From contig JAJRZV010000047.1 in the NCBI GenBank assembly GCA_024275095.1, positions 1-64,000 on the forward strand: a stretch of 64,000 bases of DNA. Reading direction: 5' to 3'. The position numbers were made by a program, and so were the translations under genes. Source of the stretch: a bacterium (GTDB lineage Bacteria; JAJRZV01). The notes below the pieces were generated by a model, which was not told the origin of the DNA, ran no database searches, and saw only the letters and a list, made by a program, of their open reading frames with translations. Position 1 is the first letter of the stretch. Each line of letters starts with the position of its first letter. Shown here piece after piece: positions 51,865-61,702 of this stretch.

Positions 51865-54747
51865 GTGGGAAGAATCGCCGGATATACACTCTTTCTCTCC
51901 AGATATAACATCGAAATGCTCCCCTATCTTTACCTTGGCATAGCCGTTTTAATGGGCAGCATATCTTATTTTTACTCTCACGCCATTAAGAAGTTTCGAT
52001 TCAACGTCATCTTTGCTGTTATGGGAGTGGGTATTGCCGCTGTTACCTTGGGGTTGTACTTCCTGGTGAACTCAGGAAAGTGGATATTTCCTGTTATTTA
52101 TCTGTGGAATGAAATTGCCGGCGGATACCTGGTAATCCTTTTCTGGACCATCGCCAACGACATGGTCACCTCACAGGAAGCAAAAAAAATTTTTCCTGTA
52201 GTCGCCGGTGGAGGTGTTATCGCGAATCTTTTCTGGGGTGGACTGATAAAAGCCTTTGCACACGAAATTGGTACTGAAAACCTGCTTTTTATCGTGGCAG
52301 CGAATGCTGTCGCATTTGTTACTATTATGGGCGGTAAAATACCACCTGCCGGTACAGGACAAGTGTCAGCACCGGAAAAGGCTGAAAGTGAATCACCTGC
52401 TTTATATACGCTCCTGTTTCTGGGACTCGTTATATTAACAAACCTGCTTTCAACAACAATCGACTATGAATTCAAGGTTGAAATCAGGAAAGTTTATACA
52501 GAAGCTGAGCTCGCGTCTTTCCTGGGCATGTATACACTCGGGCTTGGGATGGTCTCATTTGTGCTCCAGTTTTTTATCGCGGGTAAAATCTTAAACAATC
52601 TTGGAATGTTTTTTTCTTTAATGATTCTTCCCGTATCACTTCTATCGGGAACGTTGCTATATACCCTCATGCCTTCGCTTGCGATTATTGTGGGTTTAAA
52701 ATTTAACGAACAGGCTTTCAGGTACAGCATCCACCAGCCATCATCACAGCTTTTATTTTTACCTTATAACCAGCAATTGAGAAGGCGTCTGATCGCCCTT
52801 ATGGAAGGTTTCGTAAAACCTCTTGCTATTGGAGCCGGGGGTGTGCTTGCAATTTTCCTCAAGAGCAATGTTATTCCCGTGTCCATAGCTCTCTGCCTCA
52901 TGTGGATATTTCTTACCATAATTATCAAAAAAGAATACGTTCAATTCCTTTATCTTCAGTTGCGCACCGGCAAACTCGATCTTGCTACTCCATTTACTGT
53001 GAACCTTGATCTATCCACCAAAATGTTTCTTGTGGATTCCATCTCTTCCATGAACGAAAAACAAAAAATCTATGTGCTTGAACTTCTCCAGAACACTGAC
53101 AGAGAGTTGCTTGTTGAAGCCGTACAAAAGAGTGTTCCAGGTGCCTCTCCCGCATTGAAAGTAAAAATATTCTCTATTATTCGCAAAAACAAACTACACG
53201 AGTTTCTCAACATCGTAGAAGAGCACATTCACAGCGCTCATCCTGAATTGCAAAAAGAGGCGCTCATTTCACTCGCCATCCTGGATCCAGAAAAAGCGAT
53301 GCCCCAAATAAAAGAAATGGTTCACTCAGATGAATATTACATAAAAAGTGCCGCAGTAGCTGGTCTCCTTTATCACAGGGCAGAAAAAGACGCCGAAAAA
53401 ATTCTCAGCAAGATGCTTGCTTCAGATAACATCGAAGAAAAAATTGAAGGATTGGACGCAATTGAGAAAGCAGAAAGGAAAGACCTGTGGCAACACGTGA
53501 AAATGACTCTACATTCAGACTCCGTTGAAGTCTTGAAAAAGGCCGTCAGAACATCCGGAATCCTTAAAAGCAAAGAGCTCGTTCCTTTTCTTCTCAATTT
53601 TCTGGGAAACCGCAAATTGAGAACAGATGTAGTGGAAGCACTCGCTGCCTATGGAGATGAAGTTATACCATTCCTCAAGGACAAGGTTTACGCTGCTCCT
53701 CACTCACGACTGTCTCTCACAGTACCCCGGGTTCTTAACAAAATCAAGACTCCCTACTCTGCTGACGCCCTGCTCTTCTGCCTGGAGCAACCTGAACACT
53801 ATCTTCAGCTCAGGGCATCAAGAGTGCTGTCGAAATTACTTGTTAAATCCCTGGGAAAATCTCTCGCAAGAGCAGACATAACAACCCTTCTGGAAAGAGA
53901 AATTCTATATCGCGAGAACCTTCGTAAAGTTCAAAAAGCAATTATTGAAAACGAAGACAAATTTGTTTTTAAAAGCATTCAAGAAGTAATAGAAGAAATC
54001 GAGGAAAAAATTTTCAGAATCCTTGCTCTTGCATTTCCATATCATATAGTAATGACATCCTTTAATCATTTAAAAAGCTGCAACAAACGCGTACGCTCGC
54101 ATGCTTATGAAATGCTTGAGAGCATTCTGGATAGAAAAACAAAAAAGGTGCTCTCTCCTTTCCTCACAGAGACGCCTTATCGTTACCCGGCTCTTTCCTC
54201 AGATGAGATCGTTATTATTCTTTCAGGTAATGGAAATTACTGGTTGCAAAAAGTCTCTGATTATTATACCAATGAAAGAATCATGAAAAACAAAGATTCA
54301 AAAAAGCAAAACTCTCAGGAAGAAGTCCTGAATATCCTGGAAAAGGTGATGTATTTGAAAGGGGTGTCCATTTTTTCAGAAATTCACGGAGAGTCGCTGT
54401 ACGAAATCGCCCAGGTCACCGAAGACGTTTATTTCAAAAAAGGGGAACTCATCTTTAACGAAGGTGAACCCGGTGATTGTTTGTACCTGATAGTCAAAGG
54501 AAAAGTCAGGGTACACAAAGGCGACGTAGAACTTGCCATCCTCGGCGAAGGTGAATGTTTTGGTGAAATGGCGATCCTGGATAATGAGCCACGCTCGGCC
54601 TCTATCACAGCACTTGAAGATTTGCATTTACTGAAAATCAACCAGGATGATTTCTACGATATTCTCTACGACCGCACGGAAATTGCACGCGGCATATTCA
54701 GGGTCTTAACCCAGAGGCTACGAAATGTCATTGGAACCAGAGCCTGA
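51865..54747 (+). CDS. Npt/TLC-like MFS transporter fused to HEAT repeats and a cyclic-nucleotide-binding domain
   Basis: At least 960 residues. Residues ~1-360 form a 12-helix transporter domain resembling ADP/ATP translocase (TLC/Npt) or MFS proteins ([28 protein letters not shown]). Residues ~390-800 are helical HEAT-like repeats ([29 protein letters not shown]). Residues ~840-955 form a cNMP-binding domain ([41 protein letters not shown]) with the phosphate-binding cassette. GTG 51865 is the first canonical start, yet the open frame from 51721 encodes the front half of helix 1 ([21 protein letters not shown]). ATT 51793, seven bases after AGGG, may be the real start. Role unknown; regulation by a cyclic nucleotide is inferred. 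Confidence 0.8.
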   Translation: MGRIAGYTLFLSRYNIEMLPYLYLGIAVLMGSISYFYSHAIKKFRFNVIFAVMGVGIAAVTLGLYFLVNSGKWIFPVIYLWNEIAGGYLVILFWTIANDMVTSQEAKKIFPVVAGGGVIANLFWGGLIKAFAHEIGTENLLFIVAANAVAFVTIMGGKIPPAGTGQVSAPEKAESESPALYTLLFLGLVILTNLLSTTIDYEFKVEIRKVYTEAELASFLGMYTLGLGMVSFVLQFFIAGKILNNLGMFFSLMILPVSLLSGTLLYTLMPSLAIIVGLKFNEQAFRYSIHQPSSQLLFLPYNQQLRRRLIALMEGFVKPLAIGAGGVLAIFLKSNVIPVSIALCLMWIFLTIIIKKEYVQFLYLQLRTGKLDLATPFTVNLDLSTKMFLVDSISSMNEKQKIYVLELLQNTDRELLVEAVQKSVPGASPALKVKIFSIIRKNKLHEFLNIVEEHIHSAHPELQKEALISLAILDPEKAMPQIKEMVHSDEYYIKSAAVAGLLYHRAEKDAEKILSKMLASDNIEEKIEGLDAIEKAERKDLWQHVKMTLHSDSVEVLKKAVRTSGILKSKELVPFLLNFLGNRKLRTDVVEALAAYGDEVIPFLKDKVYAAPHSRLSLTVPRVLNKIKTPYSADALLFCLEQPEHYLQLRASRVLSKLLVKSLGKSLARADITTLLEREILYRENLRKVQKAIIENEDKFVFKSIQEVIEEIEEKIFRILALAFPYHIVMTSFNHLKSCNKRVRSHAYEMLESILDRKTKKVLSPFLTETPYRYPALSSDEIVIILSGNGNYWLQKVSDYYTNERIMKNKDSKKQNSQEEVLNILEKVMYLKGVSIFSEIHGESLYEIAQVTEDVYFKKGELIFNEGEPGDCLYLIVKGKVRVHKGDVELAILGEGECFGEMAILDNEPRSASITALEDLHLLKINQDDFYDILYDRTEIARGIFRVLTQRLRNVIGTRA

Positions 54748-54786
54748 ACTCTCCCACCCAGAGGAATCAACAATTGAATGGAACTT

Positions 54787-54861
54787 TGGAGCGGGAAACG
54801 GGATTCGAACCCGCGACTTCCGCCATGGCAAGGCGGCGCTCTACCGCTGAGCTATTCCCGC
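54787..54861 (-). tRNA. tRNA-Gly (GCC)
   Basis: On the minus strand GCGGGAA at the 5' end pairs with TTCCCGC at the 3' end. The D-arm is AGCTCAGCGGTAGAGC, the anticodon stem-loop CGCCT-TGCCATG-GCGG with anticodon GCC, and the T-arm CGGGTTCGAATCCCG. CCA is encoded. It lies between the Npt-like gene and pgsA. Confidence 0.95.
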
Positions 54862-54933
54862 TCACCTTTCAGATCCAGCATTAGTATAATGAGACCTCTT
54901 GTTAAGTTCAACCCTTCAAATTTGCCTCAACAC

Positions 54934-55575
54934 TCAACCATCAGAAAACACGCGCCTGAGCACTTCGCGCCGTATGCGTGCATACTTGATGATGTAATCT
55001 GTACCAGAAATCCAGGTGAGCAAAAGTGCCACATACAGGCAAATGAGCCCTATCAAATGGACAGGAATACCCCAGAGAGGATGGTGCATAATGAGCATAA
55101 CAAACGCAACATTCTGAGTAACAGTTTTTGTCTTACCCAGTGAAGAAGCTGCTATTACCACTCCTTGAGTGGTGGCAATACCGCGGATACCGGTAATAAT
55201 AACTTCTCTCAACACTATAAGAGCAATAACCCAAGCAGGGGCACGGTCCAGGGGAATTAACATAATAGCCGTTGTTGTTACAAGGGCCTTATCAGCGATT
55301 GGATCCAGAAGCTTGCCCAGATCAGTAACAAGATTGTATCTTCGGGCTATAACGCCATCCACTGTATCCGATACGGCCACTATAAAATAAATGAAAGCGG
55401 TTATATAGCTGAGCGTATAATCCGTTTTCTTTCCCGTGTAGTGATGAATAAGAATAAGCAATATCATAATTACAGCCACCGCTCCCATGCGAAACACCGT
55501 GATAATATTCGGCGCTGTCCAGAACTTTTGGGTCGATGTGTCAGACCTTTTATCAGGTGCTTCCATAAAATTCAC
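54934..55575 (-). CDS. pgsA: CDP-diacylglycerol-glycerol-3-phosphate 3-phosphatidyltransferase
   Basis: A 213-residue inner-membrane enzyme of the CDP-alcohol phosphatidyltransferase family. It makes phosphatidylglycerophosphate, the precursor of phosphatidylglycerol and cardiolipin. The family signature DG-x2-AR-x8-G-x3-D-x3-D is intact (DGVIARRYNLVTDLGKLLDPIADK), and six hydrophobic segments are visible. PNIITVFRM at the start is typical of PgsA. The start is GTG 55575, overlapping the upstream gene's stop by four bases, or ATG 55566. It is translationally coupled to the TPR-AIM24 gene. Confidence 0.92.
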   Translation of the reverse strand: MNFMEAPDKRSDTSTQKFWTAPNIITVFRMGAVAVIMILLILIHHYTGKKTDYTLSYITAFIYFIVAVSDTVDGVIARRYNLVTDLGKLLDPIADKALVTTTAIMLIPLDRAPAWVIALIVLREVIITGIRGIATTQGVVIAASSLGKTKTVTQNVAFVMLIMHHPLWGIPVHLIGLICLYVALLLTWISGTDYIIKYARIRREVLRRVFSDG

Positions 55576-57305
55576 TTCTTGAGGAAAAGATAACCTTCAC
55601 CCCTTAGAGAAATAAAAACCTTTTCTCCTTCTTTTGATAAAGATGGAACAAATCTGCCTTTCCACCCAATAATTCGTTCCAGCGGTACAGACATGGGGTC
55701 ATCCGGATCAACATTTTCAATCTTGATGACACTGGATTTTTCCGCCCGGAATATTACGTAACCAAATCCCTGAAATCGAACCATGTTGATTTCCCGATCG
55801 CCGCCTGCGAGCTTACCATTCTCCCAGCCCAAAGTATCCGAGAAGCCAAGCACATAATTTTCAATAATAAAAAGTTCATCGCCCTTTACCTCTACCTCGA
55901 AGGGTTCACTAATACCGACAAGGTCAACAGAGATGCTCCCTGTACCATAAAGCTTGCTGATGGGATCGTTTTTGGGTCCAAAAGAGGATTTGAGTTCTTT
56001 GCCACGGTACCTTTTACGCACATCTTCAAGCTTAACACTTCCCTTCATGAGTAAAATATCGCGCGAGCGAATGTAAAAACCTCGATCAAGTAACTTCAAA
56101 TGCATATTACCATCACGGTAAGTATGAACTTTTTCTATCTGCACAGGTGTTGAAGATACGGGTACCTCGTGCTTTTCTTGGGTTTCAGCCTTTTCTTCCT
56201 GTTCAGCCTGTACGGTCTGGGTAGAAACAGGGGTCTCTTCGACTTTTTCCTCATGTTCAGCCCCTGTCGGTGTTTCCTGTGCGTACAATTCCTCTTCCCC
56301 TTTCTCCTCTTCTTCTTTTTCTTCTTCAGGTTTTTCTTTAATCTCTTCCTCTTCCCTTTCTACTTCTTCTTTCGCTTCTGCAGAAGGTTCACTCACCTGC
56401 TCCGCCTTCTCTTCACTTTCACCAACACGTTCTTCCACATCGGACCCTTCGGCAGGTGGAACTTCAGAAAGTGGTACAAAACCCGGAAGAACATCCTCCT
56501 GAACCGGCTCCTCTACCGCTTCAGATGGTTCCGAAACAGCTTTCTCTTTGTCCGTTTCTTCCACTCTTTCAGAATCTCCAGCGACTCCCTCTATTTCTTC
56601 TTCTGGTTTCACGTCCGCCCGAGCTTCTTCCTTCTCTGGCGAAGCCGCCTCCATTTCCTCTGATCTCTCCTCTTCACCACTCGCCTCTGGTGTCTGCTCA
56701 GGAGCCACAGGTCTCGAGGGTGCTTCTTCTTGTTCTTCAATTTCCTCTTCTTCCCGGGAAGCAGGAACCTCACCGGTCGATGTCTCACCAGGGGGCAACT
56801 CCTCCACCTCACCCTCAACAGAAGAAATTTTCGTTTCCTTACCTCCGAGTTCCTCCTCAATTTTATGGATCATTTTCTCAGCCCTTCCCTTTCTGAACTC
56901 CTCGAGAGCCTCCTCAAGTCTGCCAAGATTATAAAGAGCGTATCCAAGATAGTTGTGAGCCTTTTCGTTGCTTTCATCGAGGATAACAGCTTCACGAAGA
57001 ACCTCTGTGGCTTCATCGTATTCGCCAAGTTTCAAATAAGCGAGTCCCAAATTGATGCGCAGGCTGTTAATATTGGGATTGCGACGTAACAGTTGCCTGA
57101 AAATTTTTACGGCTTTCTCATAATCTTCAATTTTGAAATATATCATCCCAAGAAGATTCAAAGCACGGTCATCTCCCGGCTTCACTTCAAGAGCCAGTTC
57201 CACCTCCTCCCGGGCAGAGATAAAGTCACCGTCTTTAAGGAAACCTCTTGCCCGTTCAAAGTGATACTGGAACTTTTCTTCCATTTCCTGAATAATATCA
57301 GCCAC
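55572..57305 (-). CDS. TPR protein with acidic linker and AIM24-like C-terminal domain
   Basis: A 577-residue cytoplasmic protein in three parts. Residues ~10-150 are tetratricopeptide repeats (KPGDDRALNLLGMIYFKIEDYEKAVKIF and following). Residues ~155-390 are an extremely Glu-rich, Pro/Ser/Thr-containing, presumably disordered linker. Residues ~395-577 resemble an AIM24-family beta domain (LFIIENYVLGFSDTLGWENG, MVRFQGFGYVIF, GEGYLFLKK). AIM24 proteins occur in many bacteria and in mitochondria without an agreed function. The gene lies between the lytic transglycosylase and pgsA in one run, with short overlaps on both sides, which hints at an envelope-related role. Confidence 0.75.
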   Translation of the reverse strand: MADIIQEMEEKFQYHFERARGFLKDGDFISAREEVELALEVKPGDDRALNLLGMIYFKIEDYEKAVKIFRQLLRRNPNINSLRINLGLAYLKLGEYDEATEVLREAVILDESNEKAHNYLGYALYNLGRLEEALEEFRKGRAEKMIHKIEEELGGKETKISSVEGEVEELPPGETSTGEVPASREEEEIEEQEEAPSRPVAPEQTPEASGEEERSEEMEAASPEKEEARADVKPEEEIEGVAGDSERVEETDKEKAVSEPSEAVEEPVQEDVLPGFVPLSEVPPAEGSDVEERVGESEEKAEQVSEPSAEAKEEVEREEEEIKEKPEEEKEEEEKGEEELYAQETPTGAEHEEKVEETPVSTQTVQAEQEEKAETQEKHEVPVSSTPVQIEKVHTYRDGNMHLKLLDRGFYIRSRDILLMKGSVKLEDVRKRYRGKELKSSFGPKNDPISKLYGTGSISVDLVGISEPFEVEVKGDELFIIENYVLGFSDTLGWENGKLAGGDREINMVRFQGFGYVIFRAEKSSVIKIENVDPDDPMSVPLERIIGWKGRFVPSLSKEGEKVFISLRGEGYLFLKK

Positions 57306-57921
57306 CGCAAAAACCTCTCTTATGTTGTCTTTTCATTATCTTAAAACTCTCATATTTTTTCAAAATTTTCTTTATGTACATCTGCGTCGTCAAAATGTCA
57401 GGGACACCACCATTTTTCTGTACATTATATTCTCCTGCATGATAGGCAGCCAGTGCCACCGTAAGTACCTGATACCGATCGATTAGTTGCCTCAAATATC
57501 GCGCACCATAATAAAGATTCTTGTAAGGATGAAAAGGGTCGTCAAGCCCGAGCTTTACCGCTGTTGACGGCATAATCTGCATGAGCCCCATAGCACCCGC
57601 AGGTGATACTGCTCCGGGATCGTAAGCAGATTCTACCTCTACAACCGCGCGCAGGAGTAATGGATCAAGGCCTGTCTGGCGCGCCACCTTGCAAATAAGT
57701 TGAAGGATTACCTTCCGCTGGTAGTGTTTTTTGGATGACCGTGAGCGCCATCTCAACCATCCACTGGAGTCGGGAATGTTCGTAAACACATATGTGCCAT
57801 CTTTAGCTTTTTGAAAATAAATCTCGCCACTGTTTGCAGAAAATGCCAGAAGCAGACAAAATGCCCATATGAACTTAAAAAAACGAAGTAATAATGCCCG
57901 GGGCCGGACTTGAACCGGCAC
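57298..57921 (-). CDS. SLT-type lytic transglycosylase, start overlapping tRNA-Leu
   Basis: A secreted peptidoglycan lytic transglycosylase of the Slt/MltC type. The catalytic Glu is in AVVEVESAYDPGAVSPAGAMGLMQIMP, followed by NLYYGARYLRQLIDRY and LALAAYHAGEYNV, all family signatures (residues ~85-185). A signal-peptide core precedes it (LLLRFFKFIWAFCLLLAFSANS), then a short DUF4124-like segment (YFQKAKDGTYVFTNIPD). No ATG, GTG or TTG lies between the signal peptide and tRNA-Leu. The nearest in-frame start is GTG 57921 inside the tRNA; ATG 57987 lies beyond it. Translation through the tRNA sequence or use of a non-standard start is implied. Confidence 0.8.
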   Translation of the reverse strand: MPVQVRPRALLLRFFKFIWAFCLLLAFSANSGEIYFQKAKDGTYVFTNIPDSSGWLRWRSRSSKKHYQRKVILQLICKVARQTGLDPLLLRAVVEVESAYDPGAVSPAGAMGLMQIMPSTAVKLGLDDPFHPYKNLYYGARYLRQLIDRYQVLTVALAAYHAGEYNVQKNGGVPDILTTQMYIKKILKKYESFKIMKRQHKRGFCGG

Positions 57922-57981
57922 TCCGCCAGGAGCGGAAGGGGATTTTAAGTCCCCTGCGTCTACCAATTCCGCCACCCGGGC
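57895..57981 (-). tRNA. tRNA-Leu (TAA)
   Basis: An 87-nt class II tRNA on the minus strand. Acceptor GCCCGGG pairs with CCCGGGC. The D-arm region is GGTGGCGGAATTGGTAGACGC, the anticodon arm GGGGA-CTTAAAA-TCCCC with anticodon TAA, the long variable arm TTCCGCTCCTGGCGGAG, and the T-arm GCCGGTTCAAGTCCGGC. The CCA end is not encoded. The lytic transglycosylase frame runs through its 3' half. Confidence 0.95.
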
Positions 57982-58130
57982 GCTCATAGACTAATTCTAA
58001 CAGTGTCCAAACGCTCAGTGCCACAGTAAGACTCCAATTTTTCAAAAGGTCTGTGTATTTTTTTACGCGACCTGAATACAAATCTCATTTTCCTGTTAAA
58101 ATTTAGTTCTTAAAAAATTAATATAGACAC

Positions 58131-59279
58131 ATGGACATGCAGAAAAAGAGGATGTGTTATATTGTTTTTTTGTTCTTACTCTCCACGTGTGCACCAGAAG
58201 AAGAGGTGCATCCGTTTACCAACGGCACGGATAACAGCCACATCTATTCGGTGAAGGCACCTCAAGTGTTTCAACCACTGATAGAACAAAACGAAGATGG
58301 GTCATATACAGTGAGCGTGAGTCTGCCTTCTCCGGGCCTTGCATTCCCGGGGGCAAGCACCAGGACACTCAGCGGGAAGGCTGAAATAAATGTGCTGTAT
58401 CTACAAAGTGTCCAGCAACGTACACTTCGCCTCCCCGCCACCCAGATTGTTCACGGCACGCTCCTCTATCCAGAAAACACGCGCGTGAGAATTTCAAATT
58501 CCGAATTCAGAATATGGGAAGGTAGCAACGAACCATTCCCTTATCTGCAGAAAGGCAACTACAGTGTAAAAATCCTGGAGATCAGCAACCTGACCACCAA
58601 CTCACCGGCTGCGTTAATAGGGTACTCCAGCGGAAGCCGGTATGTAGAATACCTGTGGATCATGCGCGATGGTTTTGCGTACCCTGTAGCTCAAATACGA
58701 CGTGCCAAGAAGCTCGACTTTCACCTTCCGCCCCTGAGGGGCCGATACATTCTCTTTTCTTCTTCCGACTTTCTCGTAAACTCCTACATCAGGCCTGATA
58801 CCGTACGTGGTGTATCCAGTGAATTCATGCTGGACGAAGGAGAAAATCCCAAAATCATGGTCGAACTTTTCTGGCTCAGACCAATTGACATGGACCTGCA
58901 CATCCTTCCTTACGGTAACATGCCTTCGGGAGGAGCATACGACTGTTACTTCGGCAACACCCAGACATCATGGGGATGCCAATTTCTCAATATCAACGAT
59001 GCAGGTTTTGGTGAGAACCGGGGTGGACGGGGCTTTGGTTCGCCCGAGGTAGCAGTATTGAACAATACAGTTGATGGATGGTATGTAATTGTTGCCGACG
59101 TTTACAACATGCGTGATGCAGTATGGGATATATGTTTTGTCAGCTTAAAGCACCAACATGGTCAAACAGTGATATTCTCGCCCGTAACAGCCAACCAGAC
59201 AATCACAATGGCCAAATTTCATGTAAAAAATGGCCACATTGTAGAAATTATTCCTCTAAACTCTATTACTGAAGAATAA
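58131..59279 (+). CDS. Putative lipoprotein with YfaP/DUF2135-like domain
   Basis: A 382-residue protein with a lipoprotein signal peptide (basic KKR start, hydrophobic core, lipobox LLSTC with Cys ~20). The middle is beta-rich without a family I recognise. Residues ~240-335 (PIDMDLHILPYGN ... GGAYDCYFGN ... GSPEVAVLNNTVDGWYVIVADVYN) look like the DUF2135/YfaP beta-sandwich found in secreted bacterial proteins. ATG 58131 or the Met two codons later is the start; no good ribosome site was seen. It ends three bases before the UbiE-type methyltransferase start. Confidence 0.6.
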   Translation: MDMQKKRMCYIVFLFLLSTCAPEEEVHPFTNGTDNSHIYSVKAPQVFQPLIEQNEDGSYTVSVSLPSPGLAFPGASTRTLSGKAEINVLYLQSVQQRTLRLPATQIVHGTLLYPENTRVRISNSEFRIWEGSNEPFPYLQKGNYSVKILEISNLTTNSPAALIGYSSGSRYVEYLWIMRDGFAYPVAQIRRAKKLDFHLPPLRGRYILFSSSDFLVNSYIRPDTVRGVSSEFMLDEGENPKIMVELFWLRPIDMDLHILPYGNMPSGGAYDCYFGNTQTSWGCQFLNINDAGFGENRGGRGFGSPEVAVLNNTVDGWYVIVADVYNMRDAVWDICFVSLKHQHGQTVIFSPVTANQTITMAKFHVKNGHIVEIIPLNSITEE

Positions 59280-59282
59280 CCC

Positions 59283-59972
59283 GTGGCAGGCAAAGCACCT
59301 GTATTCGACCCTATCATCAGATGGTACGATACACTCAACTCTGTTTTTTCCTTCGGCATAGACCGGCACTGGAGAATGCTCTGCGCGCGAAAAGCTGCAG
59401 CGGCAAATGGTCATCTCTTCGTAGATATCGCAAGTGGCACAGGTAAAATGGTACATGCTTTGAAACAGGCACTTCACCACAGAAGCATCATAGTGGGAGT
59501 AGATCCCAGCAGAGCAATGATCGAGTGGGGCATAAAGAAAATGCGTTATGAGACATGTACTGAAACACGAGTATTTGCTGTTCAGGGCATTGCTGAAAAA
59601 ATCCCTCTTGCTTCACACTCGGCTTCAGCGGTTACGTGTGCATTTGGCATGAGAAACTTTACCCATCTTCGAGGAGGATTGCAGGAGATATACCGAATAC
59701 TGCGTCCCTGTGGAATATTCTCTGCTGTGGAAATAACATATCCTCACCGCATTTTCACAAAAGTGTTTTTCGGGCCTTATTTCAAATATTTTATGCCGCT
59801 GGCGGGCAACTTTCTTTCTCAATCACGCTCCTACACATACCTGCGCAATTCTGTAATGAACTTTCCCTCGAGAGAAGCACTGACAGGAATTTTAAAAGAA
59901 GTTGGTTTTAGAAAGGCTGATTATCAGGAACTCACAGGGGGAATTGCCTGTTTGTATTTCGCAATAAAGTAA
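59283..59972 (+). CDS. UbiE/MenG-type quinone methyltransferase
   Basis: A 229-residue SAM-dependent methyltransferase of the UbiE/COQ5 family. Signatures: WYDTLNSVFSFGIDRHWR, the SAM-binding motif FVDIASGTGKM (GTG in place of the more usual GTGD), GMRNFTHLRGGLQEIYRILRPCG and YTYLRNSVMNFP near the C-terminus, ending in LTGGIACLYFAIK. UbiE/MenG methylates demethylmenaquinone (or the ubiquinone precursor); for an anaerobe menaquinone is the likelier product, but no other quinone gene is here. GTG 59283 follows the lipoprotein stop by three bases. Confidence 0.85.
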   Translation: MAGKAPVFDPIIRWYDTLNSVFSFGIDRHWRMLCARKAAAANGHLFVDIASGTGKMVHALKQALHHRSIIVGVDPSRAMIEWGIKKMRYETCTETRVFAVQGIAEKIPLASHSASAVTCAFGMRNFTHLRGGLQEIYRILRPCGIFSAVEITYPHRIFTKVFFGPYFKYFMPLAGNFLSQSRSYTYLRNSVMNFPSREALTGILKEVGFRKADYQELTGGIACLYFAIK

Positions 59973-59973
59973 A

Positions 59974-60909
59974 TTACGATAAATCCTGTGCGGCTGTCTC
60001 ATTCATCATGCGCGAAATCACCCGAACTTTTGCTTCCAGATTGAGCATGTAAGGGGTACGTGGTTGGGTGGTCTTTTGAGGTGTGTACTCCTCGGCAGCG
60101 ATAATTTCTACAACACGTTTTTCATCGCCGTAGCGACGCAATAATTTCTCGACCTTTTCGCGAAAAGCCTCTGTTGCACGAATGCTCTCATTCATATATT
60201 CCCGGGCCTTTTTATCACTGATAACACCTCCATGGGCCAGACAGATAAACCTGGGCTGTAAATCCCGCATGCGGTAAAGAGAGTGGAGATACGCATCATA
60301 GCTGGACAAGAACTCGGGCTGAACCTCACCCGTGAGAAAGGGCACACCAACAGCTTCACCGGCTGAAAGTGCTTCCAATTCCTCGACAAAATAGGCAACA
60401 GAACATTTCGTATGTCCGGGCACATCAAGCACGCGAATGTGAAACCTGCCGGTATCAATGATGTCTCCTTCTTTTATTGTTCTGGAGAAAGAAAACGGTT
60501 CAAATTGAATATCTGAAGGAAGCGAAATCCCGTAATTCTCCCGTGCCTGAAGAGCGACCTCTTCGTTAAGACGGGTTAAAAGATTCACAACCTTTTCTCT
60601 TTTTATCAGTTCAGCAGCATATTCCGATCCTCCGGCTTTAAGAGAGGGGATGCGACGCTTGAAGTACGGAATGCCTCCGCAATGATCATAATGCAGGTGT
60701 GTAATGTACACCCATTCCAGAGCCGGAGGGATCCCTAAAAGTTCTTCAAGTTGTTGAAAAATAAAAGGAGCGGTAAAACTCATGCCGGCATCCAGTAATA
60801 CCGTAGCATCACCCTGGAAAAGGTACACCGGGGCGAGCATGTTACCCACGGCACGGAACCCGTCGGCAATTCGCTCGGGAGGCACGGTAATGTCCCATAC
60901 ATTCTGCAC
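59974..60909 (-). CDS. MBL-fold metallo-hydrolase
   Basis: A 311-residue metallo-beta-lactamase-fold protein with the binuclear metal motif THLHYDHCGGIPYF (HxHxDH form), a third His in VLDVPGHTKCSVAYF and the final LAHGG motif. After the fold, a helical C-terminal region (~215-311) resembles those of thioesterase/glyoxalase-II-like members. The substrate is not predictable. It converges with the methyltransferase (stop codons two bases apart) and diverges from radC; the radC frame upstream of ATG 61013 overlaps this gene and is not used. Confidence 0.85.
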   Translation of the reverse strand: MQNVWDITVPPERIADGFRAVGNMLAPVYLFQGDATVLLDAGMSFTAPFIFQQLEELLGIPPALEWVYITHLHYDHCGGIPYFKRRIPSLKAGGSEYAAELIKREKVVNLLTRLNEEVALQARENYGISLPSDIQFEPFSFSRTIKEGDIIDTGRFHIRVLDVPGHTKCSVAYFVEELEALSAGEAVGVPFLTGEVQPEFLSSYDAYLHSLYRMRDLQPRFICLAHGGVISDKKAREYMNESIRATEAFREKVEKLLRRYGDEKRVVEIIAAEEYTPQKTTQPRTPYMLNLEAKVRVISRMMNETAAQDLS

Positions 60910-61012
60910 GCTTCCTTATTACCAATCCCCCGTGAACTTATCAACAGAATCCCACATCAACGTTACGAATGAATTGCAACGATACGGCTGCCGGGTGTAT
61001 ATTCTTCAGTCC

Positions 61013-61702
61013 ATGAAATGCCGACGTCCTATATACGAGTGGCCGGAAACACAGAGACCACGCGAACGTGCACTTGACGAAGGAGTTGAGTCTCTTTCAG
61101 ATTCAGAATTACTCGCGCTTATCATCGCAAAAGGCACGGCAGAACACAGTGCCGTTCAACTGGGTGAAGCACTGATCCAGCGTTTCGGGTCCCTCGGAGA
61201 AATTGCCCGTCGCAACCCTGTTGAATTCATGGAAATTCCCGGTATCGGAAAGGCAAAAGCAGCTGCCATATCAGCTGCTTTTGAGATGGGACGGCGTGCA
61301 CACTTACCGGATAAAGAGAAGGTTATATTGATAGGAAAACCAAGCGATGTCCATGCATACATGGCTCCCCGCATAGCCCACCTTCCACAGGAGACCTTCT
61401 GGGTACTACTTCTCAACACGCGCGGACGCCTTTTGCGAGCTGTAAAAATTTCTGAAGGAACACTCAATGCCACAGTAGCCCACCCCAGAGATGTCTTCAG
61501 AACGGCAATTGCTGAAAATGCCGCTTCCATTGTTCTCGTGCACAATCATCCAGGAGGGGACTCTTCCCCTTCACCAGCAGATGTGGAATTAACGCACCAG
61601 CTGGTTAAGGCTGGGGATATATTTGACATCAAAGTAGTGGATCACGTAATTATCACCACAAATGGATACTTCTCTACAGCAGAAAAAATGGGTATTCCCT
61701 GA
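61013..61702 (+). CDS. radC: RadC-family JAB/MPN-domain protein
   Basis: About 229 residues. The N-terminal helix-hairpin-helix region (RERALDEGVESLSDSELLALII ... IPGIGKAKAAAISAAFEMGRR) and the C-terminal JAMM metalloprotease-like motif (LVHNHPGGDSSPSPADVELT, HxHx7SxxD) match RadC in full. Despite its name, a direct role in DNA repair is not established; JAMM chemistry suggests a zinc hydrolase. ATG 61013 was chosen because the earlier in-frame ATG at 60782 would overlap the MBL gene on the other strand. Confidence 0.93.
   Translation: MKCRRPIYEWPETQRPRERALDEGVESLSDSELLALIIAKGTAEHSAVQLGEALIQRFGSLGEIARRNPVEFMEIPGIGKAKAAAISAAFEMGRRAHLPDKEKVILIGKPSDVHAYMAPRIAHLPQETFWVLLLNTRGRLLRAVKISEGTLNATVAHPRDVFRTAIAENAASIVLVHNHPGGDSSPSPADVELTHQLVKAGDIFDIKVVDHVIITTNGYFSTAEKMGIP

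Noticed and set aside
54778-55143. Plus-strand frame starting in tRNA-Gly
   Set aside because: It is the complement of the tRNA and of pgsA.
56169-56934. Several plus-strand frames rich in Phe/Leu/Ser
   Set aside because: Shadows of the Glu-rich linker on the minus strand.
57922-57987. Residues MSARVAELVDAGDLKSPS as the start of the lytic transglycosylase
   Set aside because: This is translated tRNA-Leu, a common artefact in gene calls; kept only as an open question about the true start.
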